DNA from: Paludibaculum fermentans
Lineage (GTDB): Bacteria; Acidobacteriota; Terriglobia; Bryobacterales; Bryobacteraceae
NCBI RefSeq assembly: GCF_015277775.1
Contig: NZ_CP063849.1
Location: 4,650,001-4,714,000 of the forward strand
Direction: 5' to 3'
Length of the DNA stretch: 64,000 nucleotides
Positions 41,625 to 50,983 of this stretch are shown one piece after another. Under the pieces are notes generated by a model that saw only the letters and a list, made by a program, of their open reading frames with translations, was not told the DNA's origin and did not search any database. The position numbers and the translations under genes are program-made. Position 1 is the first letter of the stretch. Every line of letters begins with the position of its first letter.

Positions 41625-44086
41625 GAACCCAGAACCTCCTCGTCGGAGAGAGCGGTGCGATGGCTCCACCATCGTCCGCGGGCAATCCGCCACTTCATGC
41701 GCGGGCTGGTGAAGCTCCGCGCCACGTCTTCCGGCGCGCGAGCCAGCAGGTCCAGGACGCCTTCGAGTGTGCCCGCAGTCACCCAGTTTCTCAACTGGAA
41801 TAGAGCCTGGTTGCGCAGCCACATCGCCTCGATCTGGTCGCGGGTGAAGTAGCGCTTCACGGTGACGCCCTGCTCGTGATGGACGATGGAATCGGGACTG
41901 AACAGGATGCGGTAGCCGAGCTTGCGGGCGCGCCAGCCCCATTCGACGTCTTCCCAATAAAAGTCCGGGTAGGACTCGAAGTCGAGCAGATCGAGGAGGA
42001 CGCGCCGCTGGAAGAGAGAGGCGCCTCCGCCGGCGTAGAACCCTTCCACGGTGGCGGCGGAGTGGGGAATGCGGTCAGCCAGGGCCACCAGGCCATTGTC
42101 GTCGCTGATGTCGCACCAATTGGTCTCTTCGCGGAACCGGGTGGCGTCGCCGAGGATGATCTGCGAGGCGATGGCGAAGGTGTTGGCATCGCGGTGGGCA
42201 GCGGCGGCGGCGAGCGCCTCGGGCTCCAGGATCGCATCGCTGTTGAGGAGGTAGACCCAGGCGTGCCGGGCCGCCCGCAGGCCAGCGAAGACGGCCCGCG
42301 AGAAACCCAGGGGCCGGCGGTGAAACAGCCACTGTGCTTCGGGAGCTTGAGAGCGAAGCTGGGCATAGGCTTCGGGCGGCGTGCCGTTCACCACCACCAC
42401 GGCCTGCACCGGCTCGCTGAGAAGAGAGGCTGCGATGCCGACGCTGCGCAGGCATTCGGCGAGTCCGGCGGGATTGCCGCGTTCCGGAATGACGACGGTG
42501 AGGCCGGGTTGGGCTTCCAGACGAGCGGATGTCCTCCGTGCTGGGAGCGCGCGGGCTGCCAGCTGCGCAAACCGGTCCACGCGGTGAATCCATTCTTCCA
42601 CGGGGGCCAGAAATTGACGGGACCTGCGATAGAGGTCGGGGTCGAGATGCGGCTTGGAGGCGAGCAGGACCATGGCGAACCCGAGGTCGCGCTGATCGCT
42701 GCCCGCTGCGTGTTCGCTGGGCCGGTAGATCTGGGTGGTACGGAAATCGAGCACCCAGGGACCGAGGCCGGGCTGGACAGGAGAGAAGTCCAGGCCAAAC
42801 GGCATGATCTCGTCATACGGATTCGAGACGACGCCGACCGGCCGGCCGTTGCACTGGATCGCCAGTTCATTCGGCTGGCCGTCGCGGCCCGGCGGAAGCA
42901 GACCGGACACATGGAAGGACTGCGAGGAACGGAGCGGCGCGAGGACGGCCGAAGCGCGCTGGGTGGACCAGATATGCTCCTGGCCTTCCGGATCGTGCCA
43001 GCCGTGGACGAGTTGCGCGCTGCCGCCGCGTTCGGCGTGAATCGCGGAGTGCCATTCCGAAGGGCGGTAGGCCGTCTTCCACGCGCAATTCCGGCACTCG
43101 GCCCCTTCCGCGCGCAGGTAACGGGCGCGAAACTCGCGGTAGAGCGGACCATTCCAGATCTCCGCGATGTCCTGGGTGAGCAGATTGCCCAGGGACTTCC
43201 GGTCCAACACCTCGCAGGCGACCACGTCTCCGTTGGCCAGCACGTGCGCCGTGTCCCAGGGATTCTGTTCGCAGCTATGGATCGCCCCGCCGGCGGGCAA
43301 CGGCCAGGGATAAGAGATGGGGACCTGTCCGAGGCGCGGCGGATCACCCCCGGGAAGTGGATTGCAAAGCGTCAGGCTGATCTCCGGCCGTGCCCTTTGC
43401 GTGGCTGCCAACTGCTGGTCGAGGCGGGCGCGGAAACCTGGCTTCGCGATGCCGGAGGGATCCAGTTCAACGGTGAACGTCTCAGGAATGGGATCGCGGC
43501 GCTGGATGGGGAAGACCATGACGTCGCGCAGACCCAGGTCATGGGCCAGTTCGGCGACGGCGGTGAGTTCGGCGAGGTTGCGATCCATGGCCACGAAGGC
43601 CAGGTCGACGATGGGCGGGTTGGGCAACCCACTGCAGATGGCGAGGAAGCGCTCGAGCCGGGAACGCAAGGCGGCAAAGGAGCCGTAGCGGTAGATCCCG
43701 AAGTAAAGCGCTGGATCGGTCGCGTGGACGGAGACGGTCAACCGGTTCAAGCCGCTGGCTGCCAGGCGGGGCAGCATTTCCTCAGAAAGCGGCGTGAGAA
43801 CCGAAACCAATTCGACATACGCACCGGTGGAACGAGCCAGTTGAATTGCGGGAATCAGGTCAGGGTAATGAGTGGATTCCCCGGAATAATTGAGCATCAG
43901 ACGGCGCGGATCCACCAGGGACCGCAGCAGCCTCTCGAACACGGGAAAGGGCAGATGCTGACCGGCGCCGCGCCGCAGTTTTCGTGAGCAGAATACGCAG
44001 TCGAGGGCGCACTTGGACGTGAGCTCGATCCACAACGACCTCGGAGTCGGAGCAGCCTGCGCCGGCAGAATCTTCAGATCCGTCAT
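41597..44086 (-). CDS. Radical SAM / SPASM-like protein fused to a family 2 glycosyltransferase
   Basis: From ATG 44086 (MTDLKILP) the protein has 829 residues. Residues 15-220 form a radical SAM domain with C26-x3-C30-x2-C33 in SKCALDCVFCSRK and the NYSGESTHYPD segment. A SPASM-like cysteine region follows (about 270-335; CEQNPWDT to CRNCAWK). A middle beta-rich domain (about 340-500) precedes a GT2 domain (about 525-780) with LTVVIPERGN, VVVVNGTP, LLNSDAILEP in the DxD position and FYWEDVEWGWRARKLGY. The fusion suggests that one protein both modifies and glycosylates a peptide or glycan. A longer start at 44287 is less likely. Confidence 0.85.
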   Translation of the reverse strand: MTDLKILPAQAAPTPRSLWIELTSKCALDCVFCSRKLRRGAGQHLPFPVFERLLRSLVDPRRLMLNYSGESTHYPDLIPAIQLARSTGAYVELVSVLTPLSEEMLPRLAASGLNRLTVSVHATDPALYFGIYRYGSFAALRSRLERFLAICSGLPNPPIVDLAFVAMDRNLAELTAVAELAHDLGLRDVMVFPIQRRDPIPETFTVELDPSGIAKPGFRARLDQQLAATQRARPEISLTLCNPLPGGDPPRLGQVPISYPWPLPAGGAIHSCEQNPWDTAHVLANGDVVACEVLDRKSLGNLLTQDIAEIWNGPLYREFRARYLRAEGAECRNCAWKTAYRPSEWHSAIHAERGGSAQLVHGWHDPEGQEHIWSTQRASAVLAPLRSSQSFHVSGLLPPGRDGQPNELAIQCNGRPVGVVSNPYDEIMPFGLDFSPVQPGLGPWVLDFRTTQIYRPSEHAAGSDQRDLGFAMVLLASKPHLDPDLYRRSRQFLAPVEEWIHRVDRFAQLAARALPARRTSARLEAQPGLTVVIPERGNPAGLAECLRSVGIAASLLSEPVQAVVVVNGTPPEAYAQLRSQAPEAQWLFHRRPLGFSRAVFAGLRAARHAWVYLLNSDAILEPEALAAAAAHRDANTFAIASQIILGDATRFREETNWCDISDDNGLVALADRIPHSAATVEGFYAGGGASLFQRRVLLDLLDFESYPDFYWEDVEWGWRARKLGYRILFSPDSIVHHEQGVTVKRYFTRDQIEAMWLRNQALFQLRNWVTAGTLEGVLDLLARAPEDVARSFTSPRMKWRIARGRWWSHRTALSDEEVLGSWRRYISTC

Positions 44087-44264
44087 CCCTGGCCCCAGTG
44101 TAGCGCGCGCGTGGGAATAACCGGCTCGATTTGGGAGAAGCAGTAAATCCAAGTTAAGAATCTCGGATTCTGCCATATGGAATAGAAGGTATTTCAGAGG
44201 AGGAGACGGGGCGGCTCTCAGTCCAGAGATGGAGCTGCATTGCCCGCCGGATGGAGAATGTTGC

Positions 44265-44301
44265 TTGACATCGCAAGGCAAGCCCATTATCCTCCATCGA
44301 T
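44265..44301 (+). promoter_or_regulatory. Promoter and palindrome of padR module 3
   Basis: TTGACA (44265-44270) and TATCCT (44288-44293) are 17 bases apart. ATCGAT at 44296-44301 is the centre of a near-palindrome that lies between the -10 and the ATG at 44307. The layout copies that of the other two padR promoters. An autoregulatory operator is inferred. Confidence 0.6.
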
Positions 44302-44306
44302 AGACG

Positions 44307-44645
44307 ATGGGAACGACAAAGAAACCCTCCGAGCTCCTGCCCGGGACCCTCGACCTGCTGATCCTGAGGGCGCTGGTGCCGGGTGAAATGCATGGTTATG
44401 GAATTGCTTCGCGCCTGAAGCGTGTATCCGACGATGTCCTGCAAGTGGGCGAAAGCTCGCTCTATCCGGCGTTGCAGCGGCTGCTGCTGAATGGCTGGGT
44501 GAAGGCGGAGTGGGGCGCGTCGGAGAACAATCGCAGGGCGCGATTTTACTCATTGACGGCCGCGGGCAAGAAGCAACTCGCGGCGGAGCGCGAAGAGTTC
44601 TCGCGCGTGATTGAGGCGATCCAGAAAGTCCTGAACATGGCATGA
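44307..44645 (+). CDS. PadR-family transcriptional regulator, module 3
   Basis: The 112-residue winged-helix protein has EMHGYGIA near residue 30 and GESSLYPALQRL near residue 50, with a C-terminal helical dimerisation part. Its stop codon overlaps the start of the ADOP permease gene as ATGA. It should control the downstream pair of permeases. There is no Shine-Dalgarno site; the -10 is only 13 bases before the ATG. Confidence 0.93.
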   Translation: MGTTKKPSELLPGTLDLLILRALVPGEMHGYGIASRLKRVSDDVLQVGESSLYPALQRLLLNGWVKAEWGASENNRRARFYSLTAAGKKQLAAEREEFSRVIEAIQKVLNMA

Positions 44646-47302
44646 ACGGCTCCTTCCAGACACTGCTCACCCGCGCCTGGAACCGGCTGTTGTTTCGATG
44701 GCGGCGCGACCGGCTTGAGGATGAATTGCAGGAAGAGATCTCATTTCATCTGGCCCAGATACAGTCGGAGCTTCACGGGGCCGGGCTGGACCAGAGATCG
44801 GCCTGGGACCAGAGCCGCCGGCAGCTTGGGAATCTCACATTGGCGAAGGAGGAATGCCGCGGCATGTGGAGCTTCATGGGTCTCGAGCGATTCGTGCAGG
44901 ACTTGCGGTATGCGGTCCGCATGTACGCGCGCACACCGGTGTTTACGGTGATTTCCGTGGTCTCGCTGGCGCTCGGCATCGGCGGAAATACGGCCATGTT
45001 CAGCCTGGTGAATGCACTGCTGGTTCGCCCATTGCCGTACGCCCAACCGGAAGAGCTGGTTCGGATCACGGGAACGTATCCTCGCGCGGCAGTGCCCATG
45101 TTTCGGGAGCGGTCGCGGGCCATGCAGATTGCGGCGGTCAGCATCGGGTCGGAGCTCAACCTCGCGGGCCAGGGGCCGGCGATCCGGGTGACGGGCAGCA
45201 GCGCTTCTCCGAATTTTCTTTCCGTGCTGGGGGCATCGGTTGCCAGGGGGAGAAACTTCCAGGCGGAAGAGGAGTCACCGGGGCGGGACAACGTCGTCAT
45301 CCTGAGCCACTCCCTCTGGAAGAGCCTGTTTGGAGGCGACCCATCGACGGTGGGCCGGATGATCCGATTGAACGGCGTCGACCGCGAGATTGTGGGCATC
45401 ATGCCGGCGGGATTCAGCTACCCTTCCACCCGCGTCCAGCTATGGATCCCCATGCGGCTGGATTCCACGAACTTCGTGGAGTACTGGGGCACGGAATACA
45501 TGCCGCTAGTGGCGCGCCTGCGCCCGGGCGCCACGATCAGCCAGGCCCAAGGAGAGGTCCGGAGGCTGGTCTCTGAACTGAGAGGCGTGTTTCCGTTCGC
45601 CATGGCGCGCGACTGGAATGCCGATTCGACAGCCATCCCGCTGCAGCAGGACATCATCGGCAATGTTCGCGGCAAGCTGATCATTCTGCTTTCGGCCGTG
45701 GGGCTCGTGTTGCTGATCGCCTGCGCCAATGTGGCCAGCCTGCTGCTGGCGCGGGCAACGACACGCCGCAAGGAGATGGCGCTGCGGGCCGCTTTGGGCG
45801 CCAGCCGCGGGCGGATCGTCCGGCAGTTGCTCACCGAGAGTGTCGGACTGGCACTAACAGGCGCGGCGCTGGGGATCCTGGTGGGCGCGGGCGGACTGAG
45901 TGTCTTCAAGGCATTGCTGCCGGCGTCGCTGCCGGGGTTGGCAGAGGCGGTGATCGATTGGCCAATCGTGGCCGCCATCAGTGCGCTGGCGCTGGTGACG
46001 GGCCTGGCGTCAGGCATCGCCCCCGCCTTGAGCGCCTACGAAGTCAACGTCACGGAGACGATCAAGACGGGGAGCCAGCGTTCCACCTCGGGCTTCTGGA
46101 CGCGGATGAGAGGCGTGATCATCGCAGGCGAAGTCGCGCTGACGCTCGTGCTGCTGGTGAGTGCCGGGCTCATGATGCGGAGCCTCTACAAGCTGTCGGA
46201 GGTGAAACCGGGGTTTGATCCGGGGCGGGTACTGACGGTGCAGATCAGCCCCAATGAGTCCTTATGCGCGCAACGAGCGTTGTGCGTTGCGCTGTACGAC
46301 CAACTGCTGCAGCGGTCGGGCGAAGTGGCCGGGGTGAGGGAAGCGGCTATTGCCAATTCGGTCCCCCTGGATGGGCAACTCCCCACGATTCCTGTTGTCG
46401 TGGACGGTCAACCCAACACGAGCGATCATCCCTCGGACATGCTTCTGCTGGGGGCTGCGAGCGCTGGTTATCTGGAGCTGATGCGCGTCCCGCTGCTGGC
46501 CGGGCGCTATCTGATGCAGTCTGACGGCGCGAATTCCGCGGGTGTGGCGGTCCTTTCCGCGGGCGCGGCGCAACATTTCTGGCCAGCGGACCACGCCATT
46601 GGCAAGCACATCAGGCCGGCGGGCGGCAAGCAGTGGTACACGGTGGTGGGCGTTGTGGGCGATGTGCGTCACGCGACGCTGAGCAAGGGGCTTCCAGATT
46701 GGGTCCACGGGGCGATCTACCTGCCCTACCCACAGGCGGTGACGGAGGACGGCAAGCTGCCGGCGGCGATGACGCTGGTGGCCAAGGTGGACACGAATGA
46801 TGGCCGGACGCGATCCGAGCTCCGCCAACTGGCGGTGGCCCTGGACCCCAATGTGCCCGTGGGCCAGGTTCACGTCCTGGAAGAGATGGTCTCGGGATCG
46901 ATATCGGACTTCCGTTCGATGATGCAGGTCTTCCTCAGTTTCGCGGGCGCGGCCATTGTGCTGGCCGCAGTGGGCATCTACGGCCTGATGTCCTATTGGG
47001 TGAGCCAGCGGACCTACGAGATCGGTTTGCGTGTGGCCATCGGCGCCACCCGAGGACAGATTGTTTCGATGATCCTGGCACAAGGGCTGAGAGTCTCGCT
47101 GTACGGCGTCCTGGGCGGAATCCTCACGGCGATCGCGCTTACCCGCTTCCTGGGCACATTGCTTTATGGGGTGGCGGCCACTGACTCGCTGACCTTCGCC
47201 CTGGTCACGGCACTCGTGCTGAGCGTGGCTGTGCTGGCCGCGGCGTTTCCGGCGTGGAGAGCGGCGCGGATCGATCCGGTGAAGTCGCTGCGAGCAGATT
47301 AA
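44642..47302 (+). CDS. ADOP-family ABC transporter permease, module 3, first copy
   Basis: The 886-residue protein has the full ADOP order: N-terminal helical domain (about 10-70; RDRLEDELQEEISFHLAQ), first membrane helix near 95-115, periplasmic MacB domain, FtsX block 1 around LIACANVASLLLARATTRRKEM, second periplasmic domain, and FtsX block 2 (GAAIVLAAVGIYGLMSYW) ending ARIDPVKSLRAD. It is coupled to padR by an ATGA overlap and followed after 87 bases by a second permease. Substrate and ATPase are unknown. Confidence 0.93.
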   Translation: MNGSFQTLLTRAWNRLLFRWRRDRLEDELQEEISFHLAQIQSELHGAGLDQRSAWDQSRRQLGNLTLAKEECRGMWSFMGLERFVQDLRYAVRMYARTPVFTVISVVSLALGIGGNTAMFSLVNALLVRPLPYAQPEELVRITGTYPRAAVPMFRERSRAMQIAAVSIGSELNLAGQGPAIRVTGSSASPNFLSVLGASVARGRNFQAEEESPGRDNVVILSHSLWKSLFGGDPSTVGRMIRLNGVDREIVGIMPAGFSYPSTRVQLWIPMRLDSTNFVEYWGTEYMPLVARLRPGATISQAQGEVRRLVSELRGVFPFAMARDWNADSTAIPLQQDIIGNVRGKLIILLSAVGLVLLIACANVASLLLARATTRRKEMALRAALGASRGRIVRQLLTESVGLALTGAALGILVGAGGLSVFKALLPASLPGLAEAVIDWPIVAAISALALVTGLASGIAPALSAYEVNVTETIKTGSQRSTSGFWTRMRGVIIAGEVALTLVLLVSAGLMMRSLYKLSEVKPGFDPGRVLTVQISPNESLCAQRALCVALYDQLLQRSGEVAGVREAAIANSVPLDGQLPTIPVVVDGQPNTSDHPSDMLLLGAASAGYLELMRVPLLAGRYLMQSDGANSAGVAVLSAGAAQHFWPADHAIGKHIRPAGGKQWYTVVGVVGDVRHATLSKGLPDWVHGAIYLPYPQAVTEDGKLPAAMTLVAKVDTNDGRTRSELRQLAVALDPNVPVGQVHVLEEMVSGSISDFRSMMQVFLSFAGAAIVLAAVGIYGLMSYWVSQRTYEIGLRVAIGATRGQIVSMILAQGLRVSLYGVLGGILTAIALTRFLGTLLYGVAATDSLTFALVTALVLSVAVLAAAFPAWRAARIDPVKSLRAD

Positions 47303-47389
47303 CGGCTTACCAAGCCGGCCGGTTTTTTGGGGATCCGCTGCAATAAACGGGCTCCGGCTCCGTCTTGCTGACTTGACGGGAACCACGCC

Positions 47390-49945
47390 ATGACCTTACC
47401 TGAAACGATCCTCCACGATGTGCGGTACGGCTTCCGGATGCTGCGGCGCTCGCCCGGCACCACCCTCGTCACCATTCTTGTGCTGGCCGCGGGCATTGGA
47501 GTGAGTACGGCGGTCTTTACGGGGTACAAGGCGATGGTGGCGCGGCCGCTGGACGCCCATGCGCCCGAAGAGATGGTGAACCTGGGGTTGAAGCGGGACT
47601 CTGCCGCGCCGCAATACTCCTTCAGCTACCCCGATTACGAGGTACTGCGGGACTCGCTGCACTGCTTCAACGGCCTGATCGCGTTCCGGCCGGCGCAACT
47701 GGTGTATTCGGCGGTGAGCGGCGTCCGGAAGGAGCGGGCGCCCAGTCCGGGGGGCGCGTTAGGGCAGCTCGGACTGCTGCGGCAGGGCGTCGGGAGCGCC
47801 GAGACGGCCTCGGTTTTCATGGTTTCCGAGAATTACTTCCGCGTCCTGGGCGTCAGCATGATTCAGGGGCGAGGGTTCGAGGCGATGGGGCCGGCCGAAC
47901 TGGCCGCGGCTCCACCGGTGCTGCTGAGCGAGAACTACTGGCAGAGACGGTTCGGCGGAGATGTGGCGGCCATTGGAAAGACCATCTACCTCAACGGGGC
48001 AGCCTTCACGATCAGCGGCATCACGCCGCATAATTTCGTGGGCACGGGCGTGGGGGCGCCCGCCTTCTGGCTGCCGCTGAGCGCCGAGCCGCTGGTGCAT
48101 GGCGACCCGCAGTGGCTGCGCAATCGGGAAGAGCAGCCCTACCGGCTATTCGGACGACTGGCGCCGGGCGTAAGCGCAGCCGGGGCGCGGGCCGAAGTGA
48201 ACGCCGCCGCCGAACACCTCCGTTCGTTGCATGCTCCGCGTTCGGCCTGGTCGAAACAAGCAAGCGCGCTCGTCTGGCCGGGCTCTCCGTTTCCGCTGCC
48301 GCTGACGGAGTATGGCGGGTTGATGCTGGCGACCATCCTCGTACTGGCGGCGGCCGGCATGGTGCTGGTGGTGGCCAGCGCCAACGTGGGGAGCCTGCAG
48401 TTGGCCCGTTCGCGGGCGCGGGAGAACGAGATGCGGACGCGCCTGTCGCTGGGCGCGAGCAGATCGCGGCTGGTGCGCCAGTTGATCACGGAGAGCGCCC
48501 TGATCGGGGTGCTGGCGGGCGCGCTGGCGCTGCTGCTGACGCAGGCGATGCTCCACCAGGCAGCGGCGATGATGGCCAACGCGGTGCCTGGCGAATACGG
48601 CGGGCTGGTGTTCGACGTCGCCCCGGATCTGGAGATCTTTGCCTTTGTTTGCGCGATTTCGCTGATAGCGGGGCTGCTGTCCGGGTTGGCGCCGGCCATG
48701 GAGGGTTCGCGCTTCAGCCTCAGCTCGGGTTCGCGAGGCGGAACGGCCTCAGCGCGGAGCCGCCGCCTGCAGGATGCGCTCGTGATCGCGCAGGTCGCGT
48801 TATCACTGGTCCTGGTCGCGGCCGCCAACACGGCGATCCGGAGCTCCGTCCGCTCCGTCTCGATCGACACCGGGTATGAGACCCAGCAGGTTCTCGCGCT
48901 GTCCGTGCAGTTCCCCGAGACCTTGAAGTACTCGGCTCCGCAGAAACGAAATCTCATTGAGGAGTTGCGCACGCGGCTGGCCGCGCTGCCGGGTGTAGGG
49001 GGCGTCACGAGCGCGCGGCCGCCTGTCGACGCCGGCTCGCGGACGATTGCCGCCACGCTGGAGGCCGCTCCGACCCAGTCTGTGCTGCACTACACGCGGG
49101 TCGAGCCGAACTACTTTGAAACGCTGGCGATCCCCTTCCAGCGCGGCGGCAGCTTCCCGCAGCATGGCTCGCGCGGGGTGGTGTTGAGCGAGTCCGCCGC
49201 AGCGGCACTATGGCCCGGCCAGAACCCGGTGGGCCGCAGCCTGCGTCCTGGCCCGGTGGATGACCGCCGTCACGAATTGAACGACATGGTGGCGGATGGC
49301 CCAGCGTATACGGTGCTGGGCGTGGTGCGCGACACGCGGGCGGTGGAGTTCCATCCGACCGACTCGCAACGCATCTACCTTTCTCTTCCAGCCGACGAGC
49401 TCAGGAATTATCCAATTCTGGTGCGGACGCGGACGGATCCGGAACAGTTGGTCCGCGCGATCGATGCCCTGCTGGCTTCCGTGGACCCGAACCTGATGGC
49501 GGACTGCTCGACCCTGGCACAGTTGCAGCACCAGACGGCCCCGTTCATCGTGGCGGCCCTGACCGCGCTGATCGCTTCCTCCATCGGGCTGGTTGCGCTG
49601 CTGTTGGCGCTGTTGGGGATCTGGAGCACGGTGAGTTACATCGTGGTGCTGCGCACGCGAGAGGTGGGGATCCGGATGGCGATGGGCGCCCAGAGGAGCG
49701 ATGTGCTGCAACTGATCCTGAAGGAGAGCGTGCGGCCGATCCTGGGCGGGCTGGTGGCCGGGGGCGTGCTGGCGGCAGGGGGCTCTTATTCGGCGCGCGG
49801 GGTGCTGTACGGAATGAACGGCATCGACTGGTTGAGCCTGGCAGTGGACTCGGTGGGCTTCCTGATCATCGGGCTGCTGGCGTGCTACCCGCCGGCGTGG
49901 CGGGCGACGCGCGTGGATCCGCAGGTGGCGCTGCGGCATGAGTGA
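47390..49945 (+). CDS. ADOP-like ABC permease lacking the N-terminal helical domain, module 3, second copy
   Basis: The 851-residue protein begins directly at the first membrane region (ILHDVRYGFRMLRRSPGTTLVTILVLAAGIG) and so lacks the roughly 70-residue helical domain of the other ADOP proteins here. The rest is typical: MacB periplasmic domain, FtsX block 1 (VVASANVGSLQLARSRARENEMR), second periplasmic domain and FtsX block 2 ending ATRVDPQVALRHE. Its position after a complete ADOP gene suggests a heteromeric permease. No separate promoter or padR is evident. Confidence 0.9.
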   Translation: MTLPETILHDVRYGFRMLRRSPGTTLVTILVLAAGIGVSTAVFTGYKAMVARPLDAHAPEEMVNLGLKRDSAAPQYSFSYPDYEVLRDSLHCFNGLIAFRPAQLVYSAVSGVRKERAPSPGGALGQLGLLRQGVGSAETASVFMVSENYFRVLGVSMIQGRGFEAMGPAELAAAPPVLLSENYWQRRFGGDVAAIGKTIYLNGAAFTISGITPHNFVGTGVGAPAFWLPLSAEPLVHGDPQWLRNREEQPYRLFGRLAPGVSAAGARAEVNAAAEHLRSLHAPRSAWSKQASALVWPGSPFPLPLTEYGGLMLATILVLAAAGMVLVVASANVGSLQLARSRARENEMRTRLSLGASRSRLVRQLITESALIGVLAGALALLLTQAMLHQAAAMMANAVPGEYGGLVFDVAPDLEIFAFVCAISLIAGLLSGLAPAMEGSRFSLSSGSRGGTASARSRRLQDALVIAQVALSLVLVAAANTAIRSSVRSVSIDTGYETQQVLALSVQFPETLKYSAPQKRNLIEELRTRLAALPGVGGVTSARPPVDAGSRTIAATLEAAPTQSVLHYTRVEPNYFETLAIPFQRGGSFPQHGSRGVVLSESAAAALWPGQNPVGRSLRPGPVDDRRHELNDMVADGPAYTVLGVVRDTRAVEFHPTDSQRIYLSLPADELRNYPILVRTRTDPEQLVRAIDALLASVDPNLMADCSTLAQLQHQTAPFIVAALTALIASSIGLVALLLALLGIWSTVSYIVVLRTREVGIRMAMGAQRSDVLQLILKESVRPILGGLVAGGVLAAGGSYSARGVLYGMNGIDWLSLAVDSVGFLIIGLLACYPPAWRATRVDPQVALRHE

Positions 49946-49962
49946 GCTCGGCCCGGCTGGGA

Positions 49963-50661
49963 TCAATAGTGCGGGCGGCCGAGCAGATCCCGTTCCATTG
50001 AGCCGGTAGCCGGCTCGCAGGTCGTGTCCTTCGTGCGTTCCGCGCGGATTCGATAGGGGCCGTAGCATAGGAGCCCCAGCACGGCGCCGGGCCGCAGGTA
50101 CCAACTCGCCCAGGACAGGGGCGAATCTCCGTTGGCGTCCAAGGCGTCGACCTTGGCGCCGGCGCCCAGCAGGCTGCGGATGTCCTCCTCGTTGCCGAAG
50201 GCGGCCGCACGGTGCAGGGCTGTTTCCCCTTTGGTCCGGCAGTCCCGCATGAAGCCGCCGGTTTCGCGGCCCGGGATTGTCGTGCGGCTCGGATCAGCAC
50301 CGCGCGCCAGCAGGAGTTTCACAACTGGCGTGTATTTCCAGCGGTTGGACTTCGAGAGGGCGGCATGCAGCGGGGTTTCACCCGTCTCCGGCAGTGCCTG
50401 ATTGACGTCGGCTCCGTTCTCGATGAGGTATTCGCAGAGCCGCCAGTGACCGTGAAAGGCGGCGCCATTCAGGTCGAAGTTGTCGCCGAGCGAGGCAAGG
50501 GGCTCGCCATTCGCGAGGAGAAAGCGGATGGCGCTGACGTCGCCGTAGTAGGCACACCACTGCAGGAGGGAATGCCCATCCGCCAGGGATGCGGGTGAGT
50601 TGCCCGCGGCGACATGCTCAAACACCAGGTCCGTGCGGCCGTCGGCGATGCGCTGCAGCAT
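49963..50661 (-). CDS. Ankyrin repeat protein
   Basis: From ATG 50661 (MLQRIADGRTDLVFE) the protein has 232 residues with at least four ankyrin repeats, for example SLLQWCAYYGDVSAIRFLL, GAAFHGHWRLCEYLIENGAD, TPLHAALSKSNR and TALHRAAAFGNEEDIRSLL. Ankyrin proteins mediate protein-protein binding. No signal peptide or membrane segment is seen. An open frame extends upstream to 50919, but the added residues do not look like ankyrin sequence. It converges on the ADOP gene with 17 bases between stops. Confidence 0.86.
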   Translation of the reverse strand: MLQRIADGRTDLVFEHVAAGNSPASLADGHSLLQWCAYYGDVSAIRFLLANGEPLASLGDNFDLNGAAFHGHWRLCEYLIENGADVNQALPETGETPLHAALSKSNRWKYTPVVKLLLARGADPSRTTIPGRETGGFMRDCRTKGETALHRAAAFGNEEDIRSLLGAGAKVDALDANGDSPLSWASWYLRPGAVLGLLCYGPYRIRAERTKDTTCEPATGSMERDLLGRPHY

Positions 50662-50983
50662 GGGGACAGGATAACCGACTGTGCGGGCGGCCCGGCCGGC
50701 ACCAGAAGAAGCCCATCCAACAAACCTGCGGCGGTTGAGGCGGATCTTGAGGTGGGCAGGATTCGCTGTCCGGCGCCAGGCTGGCGAAAATAAGGGCCGC
50801 AGAAAGAGGTTGAAAAGAGCGCGGGCGGGTGTATACTCTCTCCAAAATCCGTACACCGCAATCATGATTCGTGGCCTGTGAGGAGCAGCCTGCGGAAAAT
50901 CACGGTTGGGGTATGTCACATGGCCGCATCACGCGGCCTGTATCCAGGCTCGAACAGCGCGATGGCTCTATAAGGGGGTACCT
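50662..50983. other. Divergent intergenic region between ankyrin and metzincin genes
   Basis: These 322 bases contain no recognisable gene. A perfect six-base stem GGCCGC/GCGGCC with an ATCAC loop sits at 50922-50938 in the leader of the plus-strand gene, and AAGGGGG just before 50984 is its ribosome site. No clear promoter hexamers stand out. Confidence 0.35.

Noticed and set aside
41876-43987. 703-codon plus-strand frame opposite the radical SAM-GT2 gene
   Set aside because: No recognisable domain, and the minus strand has clear radical SAM and glycosyltransferase motifs.
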